This document shows, piece by piece, positions 49,037-61,042 of a DNA stretch of 64,000 bases. The notes below the pieces were generated by a model. That model searched no databases and was not told the DNA's origin. It worked only from the letters and a program-made list of their open reading frames with translations. The stretch lies in the NCBI GenBank assembly GCA_005656395.1, contig SRSI01000071.1, positions 62,001 to 126,000 on the forward strand. Direction: 5' to 3'. Position 1 is the first letter of the stretch. Every line of letters starts with the position of its first letter. The position numbers and the translations under genes were made by a program. This DNA comes from Strongyloides papillosus (Eukaryota; Nematoda; Chromadorea; Rhabditida; Strongyloididae).

Positions 49037-51917
49037 ATGTTATTAATATATAAATGGAATTTTATTGTTATTATTTTCTTATGTAATAATATTTATTCAA
49101 AGATTATTAATGATATATTTAAAAATAATAATTTTTTAAATCGTCAAAAACGTGGTGCAACAGCAGATAGGAGTCGTTTATGGCCAAACGGATTGATACC
49201 TTATGAAATCGATGAGACATTCTCTGGTAGGTAAAAATTCAAAATCATCCTTTTTTTGAATAAGAATGATATAAGTTAACAATATTTGTTCTTTTTCAGG
49301 TCAACATTATAGACTTTTTAAAATGGCAATGAGATTATGGATGAATTTGACATGTTTAACATTTATCCCAAAAGCAGATGGTTCATTAATCACAAAAGAT
49401 TATATATATTTTACAGCTGATGAGTGTGGGTATGTTTTTAATTATTAAAATTTATCAACAAAACCTCATCATTTTTTCTATCTCATTTAAAGATGTTGTT
49501 CATACGTTGGTAAACATATGGATGGGAAACAAATAATATCAATCGGTAGGAAATGTGATAAATTTGGAATTGTTTTACATGAAATAGGTCATACAATTGG
49601 TTTTTGGCATGAACATACAAGGGAAGATAGAGATAAATATGTAGATATTTTTTATAGTTCAATAAAAGATGACCAAGAGTATAATTTTGATAAAAGCAAA
49701 CCAGGAGAGGTTGATTCATTGGGTGAGACGTATGATTATGAAAGTATAATGCATTATTCAAGGAATACTTTTTCAAGAAGCATTTATTTAGATACAATTT
49801 TACCAAAACATAATATTAATGGTAAAAAACCAGAAATTGGTCAAAGAACTCATTTAAGTGTTGGTGATATAAGACAAACAAATAAACTTTACCAATGTGA
49901 GACATGTTTTAAGACTTTTTATGAAAGGAAAGGAGTCATATCAATAAAAAATGAGAAAAAGTGTATTTTTAGAATATTAGGAGCACAAGGGGAAAAAATA
50001 AAATTAAAAGTTTTTGGAAGAAATATTACAAAAATGGGTGGTGATCGGAGAAAATCTGAAAAATTGTTAATTATTAGGGATGGCTTTCATGACAGGAGCA
50101 AAATTTTGACAATAATTAAAACGGATAATTTTAATGATGTTGAATTTGTATCAAAATCAAATTTTATGTATATACAATTTAAGAATACTCTACAAATCGA
50201 GGATGAATTAACAATTGGTGAATATAAATTTTTGTGTGGTGGAAAGTTGAAAGAAAAAAAAGGTTTCATTGAAAGTCCAAATTTTCCAGAGGTGTATCCT
50301 TATAACATTACATGTCAATGGGAAATTGAAGTTTCTAAAGGTATGCTTGTGGCTGTTAAAATTTTGTATATTGAAATAGAAAAGTCAGGAGATTGTATGT
50401 ATGATAATATAGAATTTTATGAAGAACCTGGTAATGAATTGTTATCGAAAACTTGTGGGTCACACAATGAAATAACATCTGTTGTGACAAAAGAAAGTAA
50501 CAAAATGAAAATAATATTTAAGAGTGATTCATCAAATAATAAAAATGGTTTTTTACTGCAATATTTAACTGAAGAGAATGAGTGTAAAAAAAGAAATGAT
50601 TTGTGTGAACATATTTGTATTAATGAAATAGGTAGTTATTCTTGTCAATGTCATCCTGGTTTCTCACTTGGCAAAGATAAACATTCATGTTATAATAAAT
50701 GTGGTGGACATTTAAAAAATTTAACAGGTGCTATTTTATCACCAAATTATCCAAATCAATATCCACCAAATACTGAATGTACATGGGATATTGTTTTAAA
50801 AGATGATTTTCAAATATTTTTAAATTTTTCTTTTGTATCTCTTGAAGGAGTGATAACAGATTGTTCCTACGATTCTATTTTAGTTTATGAGTTAGATAAT
50901 AATATGTCAGTCAATTATTCATCAACACTTCAAATTTGTGGTTATCATACAGAACCAATATTAATGAAATCAACAGGAAACAAAATTAGGATTAAATTTC
51001 AATCAGATTCTTCCGTTGAAAAGTTTGGTTTTATTGCTTCATACATTGGTTTCCATGATGAATGTCTATCATCAAATGGGGGATGTGAACAAATTTGTGA
51101 AAGTAACATAAATTCATATAAATGTAAATGTTTAGATGGTTTTACATTGTCAGATGACGGTTATAGTTGCCTGGAAGATGTTTGCTCATTTCAACTTTTT
51201 GATTCTAAAGGATCATTAGCATCACCAAATTATCCTGAAGGTTATCCAGATGATAAGGTATGTAAATGGCATTTTATTACAACACCAGGACATACAATTG
51301 AATTAACATTTCACGAATTTGATTTGGAAGAAAGTCCAAATTGTTCATATGATAATGTATCAGTTTATAATAGTTATGAATCATCAAATGATGAATTATT
51401 AGGTTTATTTTGCTATAAAAATCGTAGTAGTGAATTTTCAATCTCCTCAAATGGTAATCAGATGTTTCTTATTATGAAAACAGATTCATCAATAATGCAT
51501 AGTGGCTTCAAAGCATCTTACCATTCTAATTGTGGAGGTACATTGTTTGTTGATAATGAGATTGGTTACGTATATTCACACGATAAATATGGGGAAGGAA
51601 ACTATTATTCAAATTCACATTGTGAATGGAGACTAACAATGAAAGATGATAGTTTAATAAAAGATAATATAATAAAAATAAAGTTTGTTAAATTTAATCT
51701 TGAAAGTAGCGATAATTGTAGTTGTGATAGTGTTCAAATTCTTGAACATAATAATATAGATGAGGACGGAAAAGTTATTGATAAATTTTGTGGAAATAAG
51801 TTGCCACCAATTATATTATCAAGGAGGCAGATAGTTACAGTCATCTTTACTAGTGATGAATCAATGGAAGGAAAAGGATTTGTTTTTGAATACGAACTAT
51901 CTAAAGTAGTCGCTTGA
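49037..51917 (+). CDS. nas-39: Tolloid/BMP1-type astacin metalloprotease
   Basis: Secreted zinc endopeptidase of the tolloid/BMP1 class, whose relatives process procollagens and BMP antagonists. Exons 49037-49226, 49300-49429 and 49493-51917 give 914 aa. Signal peptide 1-21; furin-type site RQKR at 36-39. The astacin domain follows, with zinc motif HEIGHTIGFWHEHTRED starting at 136 and the Met-turn SIMHYS at about 191-196. Then come CUB1, CUB2 (CGGKL...SPNFPEVYP), EGF1 (NECKKRNDLCEHIC), CUB3, EGF2 (DECLSSNGGCEQIC), CUB4 and CUB5. This order, 2 CUB-EGF-CUB-EGF-2 CUB, is exactly that of full tolloid/BMP1 and of C. elegans NAS-39. CUB1 is diverged. The prodomain is only about 17 residues between signal and furin site, much shorter than in vertebrate BMP1. 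Confidence 0.93.
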
Positions 51918-52650
51918 TCTCAGATATTTTATTAACGTAAAGATTGTTGCAAAATATAAATGTTTTTTTTAAATATTTATAAGTTGTTATTTTCTAGACA
52001 AAATTTATGCCTATAATTTTATAACTTTAAAAATCAAGTATACATATTTTGTCTAAAAGTGTTAGTTATAACTAGCATTCCTTTTTCTTCTGAAATATAA
52101 AGAATATTTTTAAAAAAAGTAATAAGAGAATAATTATTTGGATATTTTAGAGCAGAAATAAATTGTTTTTCTACTGAAAGTTGTATTTTCTTATCGAAAA
52201 TAATAAATTATTCCTTTACTAAATGATAAAAAGTTGTTAAACGACAACTTTAAATTTTTCAAATGGCAAAGAATTAAATAGAAATACTGTTGGAGTATAT
52301 TGTAAATATTAAAGACTAAAAATGGGATATCTAAAGTATTATAAATGGTAAAGGATACAGGAAGAAAGTAAAATAAATATTATATTAAAATAAAAAACTA
52401 TAAAAGATTAATATTTTATTAATCATAAACAAATTAATTACCTTTTCTTTTCATTATCATACAATAAATTATGCGACAAAAAAATTACTACTAAAAAAAT
52501 ATATTAGTAAACGAATCTCCGTTTTGTTGTGATTGTTGTTTACAAATAGAAAAAAATATGTATTAATTATTAATTGACATTTAAATATATATATTAAAAT
52601 ATTCTTTTTACAAAATTTCCATCTCTTTTAAAAAATGTACATGGCTATTT
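51918..52650. other. Convergent 3' region of astacin and Rap GEF genes
   Basis: A/T-rich with several AATAAA-like motifs on both strands; no gene seen. Confidence 0.5.
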
Positions 52651-55600
52651 TTATTTACGTCTAACTGGGCGAACAAAAGCTCCCGGTCCAATTTCAGTAG
52701 AATTTGCATTTTGAGTGGTATTAGCATTGGTGTAGAACGTTGTAACAGAAGAACTTTCAGCTGTTAAATCAACAGGATGAAGATCAGTTGAATTGGAACT
52801 ACTTCTAGAACTAAATGATGGTATTCTTCCAATGCCAGCATTGGAACGTTTTGGTGTAGAACGATTATTATTTAACATTGGGGATTGCATTGGACTATAT
52901 CCCTTAACATTACTAGCTGGTTTAATTTTTGAATTTTGTACTAATGATAACATTTTTTGGACTGCTTGTGGAGATTCAACTCCAAATTTAGGTGTGTGGA
53001 AACGAGCAAACTGTTCTGATTGATTGGAGTGCGATGAAACACTACTTGATGACGGTGATGGTGCTCTTTTCCTTGAGGTTCCTGAAGAAGCATTACCTGA
53101 GGAGGAATTTTGTGGTGGTTCACACTCTGATGACATTTTGTCTAACTCATTTTCATTGTCACATATCTTCATAACTTCCAAATATGCCTTTACTTTCTTA
53201 ATCATTAAATCCTGTTCATACATCTTTTTACGTGATTGAGATCCGTTCTTAACTCCGCTTAACTTTTTTATTGTTGACGTATTACCTTTAGAATCCATAT
53301 TTAAAGAATCACGATATTGTATAACTTCTTGTGTATACGGGACTAATGACAATTTTGTTACACCCCTTATAATTTTACCAATAATTCGTAATTTTTCAAA
53401 ATTTATAAGCTTTTCGCAATATGTTTCATTAGCCTCATTGGAATAGATTAAATCTTTCTTGAATACAGGATATATAGGTATTACAGGAGGATCTTGAGAA
53501 ACATTTAATAAATGCTGACGATATTTTGACATATTTCGACTAGGATCTAATAATGTTTGCATATCATTCAACATTTTAACATACTTATTGGGTACTCTTT
53601 CCCATGAATTTTGTAACCTTCGAACAGCGGGTTTTTCTAAACCACTTAATATAGCAAACATTGAATTAAAATTCCTTAATTCACGACAATGCCTAGCAAC
53701 TTTAATGAATTTTTTAATTAGTTTTGCTCTCTTATAAACAATCTTTTCCGAACATATCTCTGTAGCAACCCACCACATTTCAACATTAAAAATATCTTCG
53801 AATTTTTTTAACATTGGCCAACCATACGCACTTTTAATTTCAAATAAACAATCAACGTATTCAGTTGCTTCAATTTTTGAAAATATAGCGAAATCTTGGA
53901 GTGTCAAATGTACTGCTATTGTATGAGCGTTTAAATCAACAAGAAATGTTTGAGATTCCTTTAAAACATCGGGTGCCACATCATCAGGTAACAACGGTTC
54001 TGATCTGTCATTATTTTTTAAATAATATCTACTATTTAAATTTAAGTATTTTGCCATATTTGTCATTGTTTGTGGTAAAGTGCGTTGTTTAATAGCACCT
54101 TCTGGTGTTACAGATGTCATACAAAGTGACCATTCTAGGTGTCCCGTCTCTGTATTCATTCCAAATTCTTGAAGTGCAAATTTGACAATTTCACCAACTG
54201 TTGTTTCTGGGTAAATTATTAAATATTTAAATGTTTGATCACTTCTATACACTTTTATAACCTCTTCATTTTGATTTAGGTTAGATGATTTAACATTATC
54301 AAATGGATCTAATGCAAGAGAATATTTGTACGTTGAGATTGGTCTATGGATATTTATATGAATGTCAGGATTTGATCTTGAAGCTCTAATGGTACCAGAT
54401 AATGGTGGAAGTGAAGAATTGTTAACTACTGAGGTATTCATAATTGTTGAGGTATTTGATAGGTCATTCGAGAATCCTGAATCTGATCCACTACTTGATC
54501 CTTTTATTATATTTATTAATTTACTCATCATAGAATTTTTTGATGATACATTTGATGATTTTGTATTGACAGAAGAACTTGATGAATTATGGTGTCTAGG
54601 AGGCAAATAAGCACCAGAACTATCATTTTTGCCATATCTGATAGAGCTATAAGGATTATCACCACATGAAATACTTTCATAGTCATAACTATTCTTCTTT
54701 GATTCCATGTCAAATAACATCTCTTTAAAACCCATCAAATTCCATTTAACTTTAATTGACAGGTGAGTACTATCTTTTAACAATACTAGTGCTTTAGATA
54801 ATGTTATTGAAGAAAAACTATGACCATTTACTTCTAGAATTTCATCACCTCTTCGTAATCCAATTGTCTCAGGATCACAATTATTTGAAATATCAGCAAC
54901 AAAAAGTTTATGATTCATTTCTTTACCACCAATAAGTGAAAAAGATAACTCTTGGTCTCTATTACTTCTTGTTATTGTAACTGTTCTAGTTTTTGATTTA
55001 ACAGAGCAGGCTATGTTTAATAATGCCAATTGTGAGTGTAAATTTTCTTGTTCCAATGTATCACCGAATTCCTCTAGTAATTTTATCATCTTACTATTAC
55101 TTTCAAAATCATTAAAATGAGAATTTACCCATAATAATACTATCCTTGGTATCTTTTCCTTAAACATTGGTTCTTTAAACCACTTTTTTAGTCTTAAAAA
55201 TATTTCAGTTGCATCAGAAACAAATACACGATACATTAATAAATAATCTTCCGTATAATGTTCATCTGATATGGTATCAGATTCCTCCACCAACAATTGC
55301 AATAATTTTTCAGGTTTTGCTTTAATAATTACAAGACCCACTTGATTACCTGTTACCCGCCTTTCTGTTTCGCTTACAACCTCACCAGTTACATCAGATA
55401 CCTTTTCAATATGTTGACTAATTGTTGACATTATATGATAAAAATCTTTGTGCTCCACTAAAAGAAATTCACAATTGTTTGTCATTGTCCTCATTTCACC
55501 TTCATGATATTGTACTGCTGAGGAGGCTGTTGCACCAAATGAATCACCCATTCTATATTCAACTTTTTCACCATTTGGTTTTGTCCATTCAACATACCCA

Positions 55601-57180
55601 TTCACCACAACACTCCATGAATCTAGTTTATCACCATTTTGAAGGATAACCGTTCCTGCATCCTGAACAACAGCAAACAGCATTTTTAAACATATTTGTC
55701 TTCTTATACTCATAGGAAGACTTGCAAATGCCTGCATTTGTGACATAAAATCAAGTAAAATTAAAATATCATCTAATGTACGCATTGATGGTTCCTTTTC
55801 TAGGCATTCACGAACATTATCTCTTAACTCCTGAAAACTGTCATGAGATGGGCAACTACCTTCTTCGTCATCACTATCAACAAAAGCTTCTGGGAGCCCT
55901 AAATAGAAGGGTAATTAAATAACAATTTATTATAAACAATATACATACCTGATAATTCATCATTCCTTGAACTACTTGATGAACCACCTACTGTAATTAA
56001 AGTTGGTTGTTTTATTGAACTGCCAATAGTACTTTTATCGCTACTTTTTGACATTGCTGTCTCATCAAGACTCTAAAAAAAATTTTTTTTTGATAAAAGT
56101 AGGAAAAAAGTTTTATTTACCTTTCGTTGTAGTTGATTATGGTGTGTTCGATACCGTACATACGGTGGTGGTTGATTTTTTAAAATTTGATGGTATGGTA
56201 GTATTGGAGGTTCTTTAAATGTTGTATCCTTTTTTAATGGTAAATTTGGTGCAACTCCTGATATGGGTAACGGAGTTGAAACATCTGATATATTTTTGTA
56301 TATTGTTGATATTTGGTTGTTATGTACAACAGATCTATTTGTCTGAGATGATGGTTGGACGGTAATTCTTGAAATTCCAATAGTTGGTTGGGGAACTATA
56401 CTACAATCAACATTATCAATGCCATTATAATTGCTTCCTTTTTCTCCTGTCATCTCATATAAAGGCTTCTGTTTTGGCCTTAATGTTGATGATTGTACCT
56501 GACTACAATCAAAATATGGTGTATCTAATTGATCATTAAATTGTGTTCCTTTAATTTTTAAATTTGTTTGAAACGAATTGTTTAATGTGTAAATATTGTT
56601 TGTAGTTTCTTGAATAGTTTGATATATCGGAACTCTTTGGTCATCAGGGTAGTCAATCTAAAATAAAAAGCTAGCTACAAAAAACAAACTATTTGTTAAG
56701 TAACTTACAACAATCAACTCAGAGGGTTGTAAAATAATACAATCACTAATTCTCCTCAAGTGAACTTCATTTCTTTTACCAAAACTAAAAATAGATAGTT
56801 ATAAAAAATGAAAAGGTAATGTAAATATTTTAAAAATAAAAAAGTGACTCACCAGCCTAATGGTAATTGAATTTGTTCATCAATATAAACAGATCCTGTT
56901 AAAAGTATATACCAACAAGTAGCTGGTTGTCCTTTGCGAAATAAAATATGATTCATAGGATATGCCTCATATCTTGCAGCCCTACTAATTTTTCTTAATG
57001 CAGTATCATTAATCCATTTAAATCCTTCAAGTTGTTTTAAATGAGAGAATATAATATCAATATCCTAAAAATTATGTTTTTTTAATAAATAATAAAAGTT
57101 TAATTTTAACTTACATTCTTGCAACGTTCTTTAGGATTTTTAATTAAAGCGTTCTTAAAATCAGGAGTAAATCTGTACAT
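52651..57180 (-). CDS. pxf-1: PDZ-type Rap guanine nucleotide exchange factor
   Basis: RapGEF2/6 (PDZ-GEF) family protein that loads GTP on Rap1/Rap2, linking to junctions and epithelial or neuronal morphogenesis. Exons: 57115-57180, 56853-57064, 56709-56784, 56121-56657, 55949-56072 and 52651-55898; the total is 1,421 codons (1,420 aa). Domains: cNMP-binding-like 1 at about 30-120 (FRKGQPATCWYILLTGSVYI), a low-complexity linker, cNMP-binding-like 2 at about 395-510, RasGEF N-terminal module about 520-640, PDZ about 640-725 (ELSFSLIGG carboxylate loop), Ras-association about 880-970 and catalytic RasGEF about 985-1215. The last contains NFNSMFAILSGLEKPAVRRL. A Ser/Asn-rich tail follows. C. 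elegans PXF-1 has the same layout. In this family the cyclic-nucleotide domains generally do not bind cAMP with high affinity. Confidence 0.93.
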
Positions 57181-58059
57181 TTAGATTAAATGTATCATGG
57201 AATAAGAAATTCTAAAATTAGCGATATTATGAATTGTCAAATTTTAACTTCTTTATAAGTAAGTAGTATGAAAAATAAATGGTATATTTAGAGCGCATTA
57301 ATATTAAATACATTAATATATTTTCCTACATCTTACAAAATGAATTTTAAAATTAGTCTACTTATTAAATTAATTATATGGTAAAAGAGTTTAAGGAAAA
57401 AAATAAGAATAAGTTCATTAGAAATTTAATTTTATAAAAAAAATATGTTAAATATCTTTTGTATTATGAGAAAATGATAGTTATATGTAGAAAAAAATGA
57501 AATGGTAAACATTTCTAAATATTAATGGATGTTAATTAAAATTATAAAATGTCATTAACTTCTTATTTGCTTTTTTTTGTTAATAAAACAATTTATCAAA
57601 TGTAAATATAATTTACACAATTGTTTTTTAAATGTCAAATTTATATTAATTTGTTAGAAAAAACAAAACTAAATTTAGAAAACTAATAAGTTATTAAAAG
57701 ATTTCAAGGTAGACAACTTCTTTTTTGATAATTAACAATTAAAATGACAATAAAATTAGATTGTATAGACAAATATCCAAGAATAAAATAAATTATTGTA
57801 GTAGAGTTATATTTTAAGTATTTTATATGTACAAATGAGTGTTATAATGATATGAAAACCAAGTATTTAAGTATATAGAAAAGTTTTATGTCAACAAAAC
57901 AATAATGACCGCATTAAACAATAGACTAACATATTGTTATTGGAAAGATATGTATAAATTTTAAGACCGACCAAAACATGTTAATAAAAATAAAACTTAA
58001 ATTACCCAACTATTTTAAAAAATAAATATTAATGTAGTGAAAAAAATTTTTTTAATGAT

Positions 58060-58420
58060 CAAAAAATGTATTACAGGAGTACCAATCACTTAAATTTGAT
58101 CGCGACTTGTATTGGCACTTAATAGGGTTACACCTCTATGATTTGAGCAGAAATAAGTTTTAGAGTAGCATCGTAACAACTATTAATCGTTTACGCTCAT
58201 TCACTGTCCTCATTGCGAAGCAGCATCCCTTTTACTGATGTTAATAGGAATGTGTAATGGATGAAGACATATGCGCAAGTGATCACTACCTTTATATTTA
58301 GATTATTTGTTACTCTTACAACGACGATATTCGTTTAGATGACCGAAATATACAGCAATGACCTGGCGTAAAAAGTAGAGAGTAATAACAAGAAAAACGC
58401 GCCAAGGACAAGAAAAAAGT
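58060..58420. other. G+C-enriched island of unknown function
   Basis: This stretch is clearly richer in G and C than the flanking DNA on both sides, with elements such as GATCGCGACTTG, GCGAAGCAGCATCCC and AACGCGCCAAGG. No long open frame exists on either strand, and no tRNA or snRNA fold was recognised. It could be a promoter or enhancer of the Rap GEF gene about 0.9 kb away, or an unrecognised non-coding RNA. Confidence 0.4.
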
Positions 58421-59295
58421 CACATAAGTGTTTTTAAAGGAAAAAAATAAAATTTAAAATTTTTATACTTTTATTCATTTTAATAATTACTCTACTGTAC
58501 TTTTAAAAAGTAATGTTACATCACAAGTTTATGAAAAACTTTTTAAAGAAAGTATAATTACACACATGTCTATAGGATAACAATTGTTTTTAACTTTGTC
58601 AATAATTATAAAATTACGTATAAAAAATATTTGTTTAATATTCTGTCGCAATATGCTTTTTACATTTAAAATAATGTGAAAAATTGAAATAAATTATATA
58701 TATTTTATAATAAGAAGGAAAAATGAAATTAGTTTTAATTTAAAAATAGTATTTAATTATAGATTTGGTAGTAAGATTAATTGAATTATGTGATATAATC
58801 TTTTGTTATATACAATTAAATATCTATACATAAGTGTTTATAATGATAAATTATGTTATTAAAATAAAAATAAAATTTTTTAAACAAATATTTAATAGAT
58901 ACATATTTAATTCATTGTAATTTAAAATGATAAATTTTTACTTAATTTATCTATTTCTAATCCTCCTAACAATCTCATGTGAAATAAAAAAATAGAATAA
59001 ATTTTATAATGGTATTTAAAAAAACTATAAAATTCTTGTTTTATATAACAGAAAACAATTTTAGATATGACGTTTTGTTAAATTATATTTTATGTACTTT
59101 TTTATAGTATGTAGAAAACTTTATAAATCCTTAACAATTTAATATTTAGTTAATAAAAAATGTTTATCTATAAATGTATGTGTAAATTAAGAAAAAAAAA
59201 TCTTAATAAAAAAGACTTACATTTCTATAATAAATTCCGTTACTTCAAAAGTAGATAAACATTGAAGTCATAATTGATAAGAATCATGAATCAAA

Positions 59296-59382
59296 TTACT
59301 TTAAATTACCATCTAATTTAGTTTTTTTGTAGTAATAATTTCGACGGCCCTTCATCTGAAGGGATAGTGATGATGTATCCAT
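59296..59382 (-). CDS. Small ORF or upstream exon, unknown
   Basis: A 28-codon frame, MDTSSLSLQMKGRRNYYYKK and onward, on the same strand as the Rap GEF gene and 2.1 kb upstream of its first listed exon. Its codons are not A/T-limited (CTTCAGATGAAGGGCCG), unlike chance frames here. A GTAATT donor could follow GAT, but the phase does not fit the acceptor at the Rap GEF exon, so linkage is not supported. It may be a short peptide gene, a leader, or chance. Confidence 0.25.
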   Translation of the reverse strand: MDTSSLSLQMKGRRNYYYKKTKLDGNLK

Positions 59383-61042
59383 AGTGATTTTTTAATGTGA
59401 AACCGTAAATAATGTTCCATGTATTTTACCTTCATAAATAACCTATTCTAAAGATGTACATTTATCAATTACGGCAAATTATAGTTTATGATAATATAAA
59501 CAATATAAAACCTACATTATTTTTCATCTCCATTAAGAACATTTATTCTGTTTCCAATAGTTTCTAAACAATTTTCACTTTAAAATATGCAATAAAATTT
59601 AACATATTGTAAATATTTAAACAATTGATGATATGTTATCTTTTTCTCACGTATATTTTTTTGCATGTCTGGGTAAATGAAATGATTTATAATGTTCAAA
59701 TTGTTATATCAAGACTCTGTGGAACGTAAGTAACTTTTCCTATTGTGGATGTATTAGTGTTACAATTATTAATGGAGGAGGCCTTTTTGAATTTTAAACT
59801 ATGAGCTATTATTTTAACTATTGAGCCCAAATTTTTTAATATTTAATTACAAATTTTATTATCATATTATAAAAATTAATTCAAAGCATCATAATTTTTA
59901 ATTATAATTGAAACACTATGGAATTTAGTAATATTATCATAGCACATTAGATCTTCATTACCTGTTTTTTGAATAGACATAAAATTATATTGGCGTTTTC
60001 TTCTCCCGACATAACCATTGTTCTTTTATATTTTCTGATCTTTGGAAATATTATGAAGTACATTAAAATCTATTTAAATTTCTGTCAGTTTTTATGTTTT
60101 CTCATTAAAGCGATTATGTCTGACGCTTCAGTTAATTTCTAAATCATTATTTTCTACTATAAGAATCTAATATCAATTAATATTTTAATTATATTTTTCA
60201 GAAAAAAGTATATAAACTGAAAAATAATCATCAAATTGTGCACTGTTTCAGAGATATAATTATCCAATGAATCCAAACGAGTGTAATAAAAATTATTTAA
60301 TAACTTCATGTAAATAACTAAAACTTGAAAATTCAACTTATTGCTTATAATTTTACTATCCAATAAATTCTTTTCCATCATTAGTTCGATTTGTTTTTGA
60401 TAAGTTTACTAAGTAGACAAATGACCTTTAAAATGTTCTTATGGAAAAATTTTATTTTTTTCCTTAATAATTGTTCCCAAAATTGCATTACATTTTTGGA
60501 ATTTTTTTTATAATTTAATTATGCAATCATAACTTTCTTTGATAATTTCAATTAATTTTTTAACTTTAAAAGGTAGCTGGTAGCTTGTAAAATTAAAAGG
60601 CTAAATATAGCCATCTTCCATACCAAATTGTCATTTTAGTACTAAATTGTCCGAGAACATCCTTTGAATTGTGAAGACATGATTTTATAACATTAAAAAA
60701 ATTTTAATCATAATTTACACTTTTTATGATACAAAGTTATAACTTGAGGTGCATAAAAAATATTTTTATAAAAATTTTTAATGCATCATTCGACATCAAT
60801 ATTACTAAACACTATCATTTAAAAAAGGAAGTATGATTAAACTCAATTAAAAAACGAAAAAAAAATTTTATTATTAAAAAAGAATATATTTGATTAATGA
60901 TATAAAAACTTTATTATTTACAATTATTCTTACAATGTTATAAAAGTTAAATATAGCTAGTATATAGTCAAAATTTTGACAAGTCATCTATTCTAAAGAA
61001 GCCTAAAAATAATTTTTTTATTCCTATATTTCTCTCTCTTTC

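Larger units (their letters stand above)
57181..61042. other. Intergenic region between Rap GEF and V-ATPase genes
   Basis: Mostly A/T-rich. Two exceptions stand out: a mixed-composition island at about 58060-58420 and a small open frame at 59296-59382 on the minus strand. The frame at 60157-60381 shows no coding character. Confidence 0.5.

Noticed and set aside
36008..57180. Operon or functional cluster of signalling genes
   Set aside because: Gene orientations alternate, gaps are 0.4-4.5 kb and functions differ; no trans-splice-type tight spacing of about 100 bp was seen.
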